From NCBI GenBank assembly GCA_002791545.1, contig PFXG01000008.1, positions 89,522 to 153,521 on the forward strand: a DNA stretch of 64,000 nt. Direction: 5' to 3'. The position numbers and the translations under genes are program-made. Source of the DNA: Zetaproteobacteria bacterium CG_4_9_14_3_um_filter_49_83. GTDB taxonomy: Bacteria; Pseudomonadota; Zetaproteobacteria; Mariprofundales; Mariprofundaceae. Position 1 is the stretch's first letter. Every line of letters starts with the position of its first letter. The notes beneath the pieces were generated by a model that worked only from the letters and a program-made list of their open reading frames with translations, made no database searches and was not told the origin of the DNA. Of this stretch, positions 36,154-43,596 are shown piece after piece.

Positions 36154-39100
36154 TCATGATGCGTTGACGATGGCTTCCAGCCGCGTCAACGCAAGCAGTA
36201 AGCGTAAGTGCTGCGATTCACCTTCACGACGATCCGCTTTCTGCGAGACTATGAACCTGTCGATATCAGGCCAGAAGTGATGACAGTGCCACAACTCTTT
36301 TGCCGCCTGCTCCGCTGAAAGATGCCCGGCTTCGAGCACTTGCTGTGCGGCCCTGCACTTGAGCAGTGTCAGCCGCTGCAACCATTCGCGGCGCAGATTA
36401 TGCGCATCTTCACCACCCCATGATGCAGAACGGAGTTGCTCTTCCATCAGCGGGATCGGCAACTGCTGCAAACAGCTTTGCGTTGCCTTGATACATGCGA
36501 GCAGCGCTTGTTGGTGGTGCATGGATAAATACAGTGCACACGCCAACTCTGCCAATTCAGGCAAAGCGGCCAGATGTGTGGCGTCATGCAGACTCAGCCC
36601 CTCCTGCGCGGCATGTTTCAGCAGTCCGAGAAAGCGATTGTTTTCGTTACCGCTGATGCCTTGTGCCGTTTTGGATTTGCGGAATCGATGTATGGCTTTG
36701 TGCACTTCCGGCAACCAGTCGCTGCCTTGTTCACTGACGGAGCATAGTCGCAGAAGCTCCTCAGCCAGATGCAATTGGGTTTCCTGCAATTGATGCTGAA
36801 AACTCACGGCCACCTCAAAATCTGAAACATCCGACCAGATAGCCTGACGCAAATCAGCGGCATCTGTCAGGGCAGCCGCCAGCAGCAATGACTCGGCGAT
36901 ATCAACCATCGGAGCATCCACCAGCGATTCCAGATGCTGAATGGCAACCAGCCCGTGCTGATTGACGATATCATTGCTGGCCTGGGTGCAGATGATATCC
37001 GCCCTGAGCGGATGCAGATCAAAACAGGCAGCCATTTTGCGATGCAGTGCCGGCGGAAAGTATCGGCGTAACAGCTCGCTGGAAAACCGACTGCGTGTAT
37101 CAAATGATGCGGTAATCAGCTTATGATGGATGCGATTTTTCTCCTGCCCCAGCAAAATCGAAATCTGCGGCCTTAAAACAAGCAAATCGTTATCTTCAAT
37201 GCGTGGTGCCACTTCAGGATCGAGCCAATGCGCCGCCAACAGCGCATCACGCAAGCGTTGCAGGCGTGATGCATGGGTTTCGGCATCATGACTGGCCAGC
37301 GTGATCACCCGCGATTGCAACAGATTATTGTCCAGACATTGCAGGGTAACCTGATCGGTGAGACTTTTCAGAATCCGGTTGCGTTCACTCACAGGCATCG
37401 GTTGTTCCTGTGCGGCAAAAAGAATTTTCAGATTTACCTCGTGGTCGGACATATCGACCCCGCCGGAGTTGTCGGTCGCGTCGGTGTTGATCATCGGAGA
37501 AACGTGCTGCGAAAACTCGATACGTGCACCCTGTGTGAAACCGAGATTGCCGCCCTCGCACACCACCTTGCAACGTAACTGGCTGGCATCGACGCGCACA
37601 CTGTCGTTGGCGCGGTCCATCACCGCATCGTGCGTCTCCCAACCGGCTTTGACGTAGGTACCGATACCACCATTGTATAATAAATCGACCGGCGCTTTGA
37701 GAATCGCCTGCACAAGCTCAGGCCCGGATAATTGTTGCTCAGACAAACCCAGCCATTGGCGGACAGGTTCGGAAATTGTAATGGCTTTGGCGTGGCGGGA
37801 AAATATGCCACCGCTTTTGCTGATCAGCGATTGATCATAATCACCCCAGCCGCGCACCGCCTGGAACAAGCGTTGCCGCTCGGCAAAAGCAGCCGCAGTT
37901 TCCGGCTCCGGATCAAGGAAAATATGCTGATGATTAAAAGCAGCCAGCAGTCGCAGGTTCGGATTCAGCAGCATGCCATTGCCAAACACATCGCCACTCA
38001 TATCCCCGATACCGACGCAATTGATGCTGTCATTCCAGGCATCGATACTCAGCCGGTGAAAATGATGCGCAGCGCAGACCCAGGCGCCACGGGCGGTGAT
38101 GCCAACCACTTTATGGTCGTAGCCATCTTTGCCGCCACTGGCAAAAGCATCATCTAGCCAGAATCCCGCCAGGCGCGATTCTTCATTGGCATCATCCGAA
38201 AAACGGGCCGTCCCTTTATCGGCGGCAACAACGAGATAAGCGTCATCGATGTCATCTTCCGCCACGCAGACCCCATCCGGTGGCAGCGACTGGTCGTGAA
38301 GACGATTATCTGTCAACGCCAGCAGTGTACGAATAAACAAGCGATATTGTTCCAGCACCACAGCGGGCGATACTGCTTCCGCCGCTATATTGTGCAGAAC
38401 AAAGCCGCCTTTGGAACCAGTCGGTACAATCTGGCCGTTTTTGATGGTTTGGGTGCGCATTAACTCAAGCACTTCGGTACGAAAATCGCTGGGGCGATCC
38501 GAATAACGGATACCACCGCGAGCAATCGGACCGGCCCGTAAATGGACGCCTTCAACATGGATGCCATGCATAAAGATTTCACGGTAAGGCCGTGGATGAG
38601 GCGCAAAGCTTAAACGGCCGCTGGCCACCTTAATAGCCAGCGGCATATCAGCTGAGCGTGAATACGCATTGCTGCGCAATGTGGCTGTTACAAGTTCGGC
38701 CAGAATACGAAACCAGCGATCATCAGAAATATTCTCGATTTTCTGGAGTGCTACAGCAAATGCCTGATCGGCCTGCTGCGGCGAGTGTATGACCCTGATG
38801 TCATGACGAACGGCAAACATCTGATACAGGCAGGCGGTGACGAGCGGATAGCGCAACATGGTTTCAGACAGGGTCAAGGCAGCTGCCTGCGGTAGCAATT
38901 GAACCAGATGATTGCGCAATGTGACAAGTACGGCGACCGCCTGAATATCCAGCCCAGCCGTTAAAACACATGCATTAAGCATGTCATGGTCCGCTTCCAG
39001 ATTCATCACCTTATCCAGCGCCTGCTGCAAACGGTCGAGCGTTACGCCATCGATCAACTGCGACGGATGGCAGCTTATGCGACTGATATACATGCAGGAT

Positions 39101-40731
39101 GACGGCAAAGCATGCTGGCCTGCATCACCAAAGCGCATTGCCGCCTCTTCTGCCGGATCAAGACCAAATGCGCGCAGTCGATCAACCACATCTCCCAGCG
39201 ATGGCTGCTGCGGTGCATATATATCGATCACAATCGCGTTGGAATGTTGCTGGATCACCACGTTAATTCGCTGGTGTTGCTCAATGGTGCGGCACATCAG
39301 GATGTCGTGCGCAAATTGCTCGGGAGAAAACACCTGCTGATACAGCTCCGGCACATGTTGCAGCGTATTCAGGACACGTGGAATATCGAGCTGCTGACTC
39401 TGTTTCAACACAGCGGCTTTGGCACGATCCTTCCAGAAAATAATGCAGGCGCTGACCGCCTGATTCAGCGCCTGCATATCCATCGGCGCATCGGGTTTTT
39501 CGATACTGATGAAAATCAGACGATGCGCTCCCATGCCCAGTGACTCATGACCATGCACAGTCAAACCCTGATCGGCCAGTGTGAAAAGGATGCGTTGTAA
39601 AATCGTTGGTCCGAAGCGGTCGGAAAACAGCGTGACCAGTAACCAGCCCATATTTCCTTCCAGGCCGGGTAACCAGTGCGTGACAGCTTTTAACGGGTTG
39701 GACAGATCTACAATCTGTTTGAGGGGTGAAAGCCAGTCGTTTACATGCGTGGAAAGCAGGAAGCGGTTCGGAATCCGATCAAACAATGTGCGGATTTCAC
39801 GCCTGTAAAAAGCCGAATGCCTGAGCAGACTATCAGCCTTGAACTGCTTCCAGGCAAGATTGAGCACTGGAATATGACTGCAATTGGTGAAACGGGCAGC
39901 TCGCGAAAAATGGCCGATCAGTATCGCCTGCTCCAGCGTATCTTCATCCGAGCGCCAGCAAACCCGCACCACTTCGGCACTGGTCAGGCTATACAGATAT
40001 TGCTGACTGGCGGTCAGGCTCAGCCATGTCAGACCGGGCTCAACAGCATCGGCAACATCGCGAATCTGGGATAAAAGGCCCGGCGCCACCCGTTGAAGCA
40101 CACGGAAGTTCCGCATCAGGCCATAGCGTTTTTTATTGTGCATCAGGCCGAAATAAAGGTAACGATTATCATTCATCCAGCGCAGCAATTTCGACGATGC
40201 ATCATCTTCAAGCGCGTCCGCAAATGATTCCACACTTCTCTGCATATGGGGAAAATCCTGTACGGACATATTCACCGCTGTCAGCACCGCCAGCATATCA
40301 TGCTCAAGCGGCTGTTTGTCCGGTGTCAGCGTGGCGGAAATATGCAGGGCAATGAACATGAAATTGTCTTCGTCCCTTATGCTAGGGCGCTTCAACTCAA
40401 GCGCACAGGCGGTATCATCACAACTCAGCCGCAACACCAGCGTTTGCTGGTCGATCGGTTGAATGCCCTGTCGTTGTAAATAGCCCTTCAGCGCATCGAG
40501 ATAAAAGGCCTGATCAGGGCAGCGAATGGTGATGATATGACGATGAAAACGCTCTCTGGAAAAAGTTCGGGCATGTAATGCCACCCCATGCGAAGCGCTG
40601 CCCGCATCAGGCAGAAGCCGATAAAAGTCGTGTACCAGAATAGCCATAAGGCGCGCAGGAAGATCATCAACATGATGCTGCTGGCGCGCCTGATCCAATA
40701 ATTTCACCAGTGATTTTCGAAGATATCGCAT
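36154..40731 (-). CDS. gdhB: NAD-specific glutamate dehydrogenase, large (180-kDa class)
   Basis: 1525 residues, typical for the GDH180 class. N-terminal ACT-like/regulatory region, then the catalytic core (about residues 725-1200): GPIARGGIRYSDRPSDFRTE and IKNGQIVPTGSKGGFVL hold substrate-binding Lys and Gly residues. GIGDMSGDVFGNGML and the nucleotide-binding region with CEGGNLGFTQGAR follow. It oxidatively deaminates glutamate to 2-oxoglutarate with NAD+. Single gene, convergent with the region carrying the antitoxin remnant. Confidence 0.93.
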   Translation of the reverse strand: MRYLRKSLVKLLDQARQQHHVDDLPARLMAILVHDFYRLLPDAGSASHGVALHARTFSRERFHRHIITIRCPDQAFYLDALKGYLQRQGIQPIDQQTLVLRLSCDDTACALELKRPSIRDEDNFMFIALHISATLTPDKQPLEHDMLAVLTAVNMSVQDFPHMQRSVESFADALEDDASSKLLRWMNDNRYLYFGLMHNKKRYGLMRNFRVLQRVAPGLLSQIRDVADAVEPGLTWLSLTASQQYLYSLTSAEVVRVCWRSDEDTLEQAILIGHFSRAARFTNCSHIPVLNLAWKQFKADSLLRHSAFYRREIRTLFDRIPNRFLLSTHVNDWLSPLKQIVDLSNPLKAVTHWLPGLEGNMGWLLVTLFSDRFGPTILQRILFTLADQGLTVHGHESLGMGAHRLIFISIEKPDAPMDMQALNQAVSACIIFWKDRAKAAVLKQSQQLDIPRVLNTLQHVPELYQQVFSPEQFAHDILMCRTIEQHQRINVVIQQHSNAIVIDIYAPQQPSLGDVVDRLRAFGLDPAEEAAMRFGDAGQHALPSSCMYISRISCHPSQLIDGVTLDRLQQALDKVMNLEADHDMLNACVLTAGLDIQAVAVLVTLRNHLVQLLPQAAALTLSETMLRYPLVTACLYQMFAVRHDIRVIHSPQQADQAFAVALQKIENISDDRWFRILAELVTATLRSNAYSRSADMPLAIKVASGRLSFAPHPRPYREIFMHGIHVEGVHLRAGPIARGGIRYSDRPSDFRTEVLELMRTQTIKNGQIVPTGSKGGFVLHNIAAEAVSPAVVLEQYRLFIRTLLALTDNRLHDQSLPPDGVCVAEDDIDDAYLVVAADKGTARFSDDANEESRLAGFWLDDAFASGGKDGYDHKVVGITARGAWVCAAHHFHRLSIDAWNDSINCVGIGDMSGDVFGNGMLLNPNLRLLAAFNHQHIFLDPEPETAAAFAERQRLFQAVRGWGDYDQSLISKSGGIFSRHAKAITISEPVRQWLGLSEQQLSGPELVQAILKAPVDLLYNGGIGTYVKAGWETHDAVMDRANDSVRVDASQLRCKVVCEGGNLGFTQGARIEFSQHVSPMINTDATDNSGGVDMSDHEVNLKILFAAQEQPMPVSERNRILKSLTDQVTLQCLDNNLLQSRVITLASHDAETHASRLQRLRDALLAAHWLDPEVAPRIEDNDLLVLRPQISILLGQEKNRIHHKLITASFDTRSRFSSELLRRYFPPALHRKMAACFDLHPLRADIICTQASNDIVNQHGLVAIQHLESLVDAPMVDIAESLLLAAALTDAADLRQAIWSDVSDFEVAVSFQHQLQETQLHLAEELLRLCSVSEQGSDWLPEVHKAIHRFRKSKTAQGISGNENNRFLGLLKHAAQEGLSLHDATHLAALPELAELACALYLSMHHQQALLACIKATQSCLQQLPIPLMEEQLRSASWGGEDAHNLRREWLQRLTLLKCRAAQQVLEAGHLSAEQAAKELWHCHHFWPDIDRFIVSQKADRREGESQHLRLLLALTRLEAIVNAS

Positions 40732-41064
40732 GGACTGAGATTATCGGAATATTTATCAGAAAACCAAGTTTTCGATCAATCCGCTGCCGCTTTCAGGAGA
40801 TCACCGTTAAAACCCAGAAGAAAAAAGCGGTGTGAACTCTTTAAGTCCACCGTAAAATGAGTGGTGCGTATTACGGGCCAACTTAGCTTAAAATGGCCTT
40901 CCAAATGATGGAAAGAAGCCAGTGGTCTTGGTGACAGGCCTAGTTCGGCCAAACCCGGACGGTCGGAAAAGGGTTAATTCAATATCAATCGAGTCTGATC
41001 CCATCGACCTGCCCCTCGCAGATCGACCAGCGGTTGCACGTTCCACCTCCGCTGGCGAGTTTCC
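40732..41064. other. Intergenic region, no gene recognised
   Basis: About 330 bp between the NAD-GDH start and the DUF3309 gene. It should hold the promoter for NAD-GDH. No supported ORF, RNA or repeat seen. Confidence 0.5.
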
Positions 41065-41220
41065 CTAGAGTCGACCCAGAAGCATCAGGATGATCAGAAT
41101 CAGCAGGATCAGGCCAAGCCCGCTACTTGGGTAGTAGCCCCACTGTCGGCTGTGAGGCCACGTGGGCAGTGCACCAATCAGTATCAGAATCAAGACGACG
41201 ATCAAAATTGTTCCTAGCAT
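41065..41220 (-). CDS. DUF3309 family small membrane protein
   Basis: 51 residues, too short for most gene finders. Starts ATG 41220 behind GGAGG. Two hydrophobic segments (MLGTILIVVLILILIGALP and LGLILLILIILMLLGRL) surround the family signature PTWPHSRQWGYYPSSG. These proteins commonly occur beside other small stress genes, as here. Function unknown. Confidence 0.85.
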   Translation of the reverse strand: MLGTILIVVLILILIGALPTWPHSRQWGYYPSSGLGLILLILIILMLLGRL

Positions 41221-41276
41221 ATCGTTCCTCCGTGCAGCAATGATTTAGCTTTTTTAAACTAACGTGCCAATCAACT

Positions 41277-41420
41277 TTATTGGCTCCGCTCCTGTATGAC
41301 ATTGACAAGAATCATGATAATCGCAATCACCAGCAGTATATGGCTCAACCCGCCCATCGTATAACTGGTGACCAGACCCGGCACCCACAGAACAAGCAGT
41401 GCCACAACAATCGTCCACAA
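41277..41420 (-). CDS. lmo0937-like small membrane protein
   Basis: About 47 residues: LLWTIVVALLVLWVPGLV, YTMGGLSHILLVIAIIMILV, then a short basic tail, matching the two-helix lmo0937 family. A TTG at 41420 after AAGGTG best fits the family's MLWTI start; the open frame extends to a GTG at 41474. Usually osmotic or envelope stress-linked; function unknown. Confidence 0.65.
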   Translation of the reverse strand: MWTIVVALLVLWVPGLVTSYTMGGLSHILLVIAIIMILVNVIQERSQ

Positions 41421-41498
41421 CAATGCACCTTCTTTCGGGTTACCCGGAATCGCCGAGTGTGGGTGCAGAGGCACACCGGCACTCGACGGTTCAACAGT

Positions 41499-42260
41499 CT
41501 ATTTGGACTGCTCGATGGTCATCTTGTTTTTTACGCTGTGCACGCCGTCTATGTCATTGACATATTTTGTAACCAAGTCGATTTCGGCGGCGTTCTTGAC
41601 CTTGCCACTCAAGGTAACCACGCCATTATTAGTCTCGACTTTGGTGTGAACGGCGCTGGTTGAGCGATGGCTCAGCAACAGCATCTTGACCTCGGCAGTA
41701 ATGGAAGCATCGTCGATCTTTTCGCCCAGCGTTGCTTTCTTTATTGCCTTACCGGACACGGTCATCTCATTGTTAACGTCCTTGACCCCCTCGATATCCT
41801 TGGCGTATTCGGTCGTCAGGTTCTTTTCTGCCTGGCTGGTGGCTTTGCCTTGCAGGGTGACGACGCCATCTTTGGCGGACACTTCCGTCATAGCGCTCAC
41901 GTTACTGTGGAACAAGAGGGTGGTTTTCACTTTCGTAATGAGCCACGCATCCGAGTATTCAGTGGGTTGTTCTCCCTTGACTTCCAGCTTGTTGTCCACG
42001 CTCTTGACGCCATGCAGACCGGCCACGGTGTCCTGGGCCAATGATTTGTGGGATGTTTCGCCAACGCTCCCCGTCAAGGTGACGACTCCATCCTCTGCTT
42101 CGACTTTAATGTCATCGCTTTTAAGGTAGGTCTTGAACACATGCGACTGCTTGGCGGATGATTCGATGCTGTCATCCATATTGGACGCCAGCACCGGCAT
42201 GCTGGTCACCAGCATCGCCGCCACAATCGCCAGCAACGTTACAGAATATTTAGATTTCAT
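41499..42260 (-). CDS. BON domain periplasmic protein (OsmY-like), three BON domains
   Basis: 253 residues from ATG 42260 behind AAGGAG; the frame from 42356 has no support. Signal peptide (SVTLLAIVAAMLVTSMPVLA). Three successive BON repeats, each with the DGVVTLxGxV core: EDGVVTLTGSV, KDGVVTLQGKA and NNGVVTLSGKV. OsmY has two, so three is slightly unusual. BON proteins are thought to protect membranes during osmotic stress. Confidence 0.9.
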   Translation of the reverse strand: MKSKYSVTLLAIVAAMLVTSMPVLASNMDDSIESSAKQSHVFKTYLKSDDIKVEAEDGVVTLTGSVGETSHKSLAQDTVAGLHGVKSVDNKLEVKGEQPTEYSDAWLITKVKTTLLFHSNVSAMTEVSAKDGVVTLQGKATSQAEKNLTTEYAKDIEGVKDVNNEMTVSGKAIKKATLGEKIDDASITAEVKMLLLSHRSTSAVHTKVETNNGVVTLSGKVKNAAEIDLVTKYVNDIDGVHSVKNKMTIEQSK

Positions 42261-42370
42261 TGGTTTTACTCCTTTTTGTTGTTGAACCACTGATTTTCCG
42301 GGAGAGATGGTATCGGTATCGATGGCAGTTGCGGACGCAAGCACCCGCCAATGCATCTCGCTACTAGCGC

Positions 42371-42550
42371 CTACTTCCCCACGACTTTCTCAACTTGGCC
42401 GACCTTTTCTTGAACCTTGCCGCCGATTTTTTCACCTACGCCTTCGGCTTCCAACTCTGGATCATCAATTAGCTTCCCTGCTGTCTCCTTGATCTTTCCT
42501 TTCACTGCGTGAAACTTGCCATCTGCCTGGTTCTTGGTACTGCGTTTCAT
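42371..42550 (-). CDS. CsbD family stress protein
   Basis: 59 residues, not in a long ORF. ATG 42550 follows AAAGGAG. ADGKFHAVKGKIKETAGKL, then AEGVGEKIGGKVQEKVGQVE, is the typical CsbD pattern of Gly-rich amphipathic helices. General-stress-induced in many bacteria; molecular role unclear. Shares an upstream 12-bp motif with the entericidin gene. Confidence 0.88.
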   Translation of the reverse strand: MKRSTKNQADGKFHAVKGKIKETAGKLIDDPELEAEGVGEKIGGKVQEKVGQVEKVVGK

Positions 42551-42958
42551 GGTATGTCTCCTTTTTTCGCTATGTTCACTATGAACTGCTCCAATAGCAG
42601 CAAAGGCAAACAGTAAGCGAGATGACCGGAAACAGTCTGTACGGTAACCAACATAGAAAGTTTGATCCCAATCAATGCACGCAACGAAGTAAGACGTAAA
42701 TTGGCCATTGCTGTATTTTTAGGGAGCCTCCAATGTTAGGACAACATTTGCTTCGGCCGCATCGGGGCTACCGCATGAGAAATTCGCGGCAGCATTTTGC
42801 CTGCACAAGGGTAGACGTGGATTGCGCGGATTCAACTACCACATGCATGTATGGACTATAGACCAGTACGGTGGGGATAATTAATACTATTCAGGTCTCG
42901 GCAGCCAAGGAAAGGAGGTGCTAGCCCTCTCCCTTTACCGGGAAAGCTCAATCAGGCT
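42551..42958. other. Intergenic region upstream of csbD-like gene
   Basis: 408 bp without a supported gene. Contains the 12-mer at 42635-42646. A purine-rich GGAAAGGAGGTG near 42910 precedes no plausible ORF. Confidence 0.5.
42635..42646 (-). promoter_or_regulatory. Shared stress-gene promoter motif, copy 1
   Basis: GTCTGTACGGTA on the plus strand (TACCGTACAGAC toward the gene), 85 bp upstream of the csbD-like start. The same 12-mer is found upstream of the entericidin gene at a similar distance. Confidence 0.5.
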
Positions 42959-43108
42959 TCAATCTGTGTGTTTGTCCGCCTCGTCTGAGATCGCTTCGCC
43001 GCCCTGCTCAATATCCTGACCTGCGCCCGACATCGTATGGCAACCGGTAAGTGCAGCAGTCGCGCTCAGGGATATGAATGCGAGCAGTATAAAAATCACT
43101 CTGAACAT
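42959..43108 (-). CDS. Entericidin A/B family lipoprotein
   Basis: 49 residues from ATG 43108 behind AAGGAG; the longer frame from 43255 is unsupported. Type II signal peptide with lipobox LTGC (C23), then HTMSGAGQDIEQGGEAISDE, which is the entericidin signature. Small stress-associated outer-envelope lipoprotein. Part of a run of five small stress-type genes on one strand. Confidence 0.88.
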   Translation of the reverse strand: MFRVIFILLAFISLSATAALTGCHTMSGAGQDIEQGGEAISDEADKHTD

Positions 43109-43204
43109 AGTTATTCTCCTTGTGTGGAAACAGTCAATCAACGGGCAGGAAACGTCTGCTTCCTGCTCTTTTGCGGATTGATACTGCGCCTGCCTGACTG
43201 AATG

Positions 43205-43224
43205 GTCTGTACGGTAGCGTACAG
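43205..43224 (-). promoter_or_regulatory. Shared stress-gene promoter motif, copy 2, with palindrome
   Basis: Same 12-mer GTCTGTACGGTA (43205-43216), 97 bp upstream of the entericidin start. Here it is part of an inverted repeat CTGTAC-GGTAGC-GTACAG, which would fit a dimeric regulator. Confidence 0.5.
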
Positions 43225-43530
43225 TGAACGATTGAGTGTCATTACTAGCTAGCATATGATTCTATTTCAGAAGAGTTTTGCGAAATTCCGAGGATATAAC
43301 ACCTACCTCTGAGTGGCTGTTTTTGGCCGAAACCAGTCGGTCGTTCAATAAAACCGGTAGCGCTGACCTCTTTAACCAGCCTGCGCAGCAAGGACCCTTT
43401 CTCAGATCAATCAGGCAATTTCACGAGCAGGGTGATGATTCTGCTTTCAAGATTACCCGGACAACTCAAAAACGACGGTTGCAGAATCTGTGAATTAGTA
43501 CAATACTGAAGGGCCTGGGAGGTGGCATCT

Positions 43531-43596
43531 ATGCAACACGATATCCGCCGTATTTTAACTCTTTTCCCGCATCGGGCTGATCATGCCTTTATCTGA
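43531..43596 (+). CDS. Possible 21-residue leader ORF overlapping the antiporter start
   Basis: ATG 43531 follows a strong GGGAGGTGG, whereas the antiporter ATG at 43583 has none of note. The leader frame reads MQHDIRRILTLFPHRADHAF and stops at 43596, 14 bp inside the antiporter gene in another frame. This layout would allow translational coupling. Confidence 0.4.
   Translation: MQHDIRRILTLFPHRADHAFI

Noticed and set aside
40732..41064. Possible mobile-element or protein remnant in the gap
   Set aside because: A short minus-strand peptide ending WDQTRLILN was tried but it has no match I recognise and no supporting context.
43278..43493. 71-residue ORF between entericidin and antiporter genes
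   Set aside because: No ribosome-binding site, no family similarity, and it overlaps nothing that supports it.
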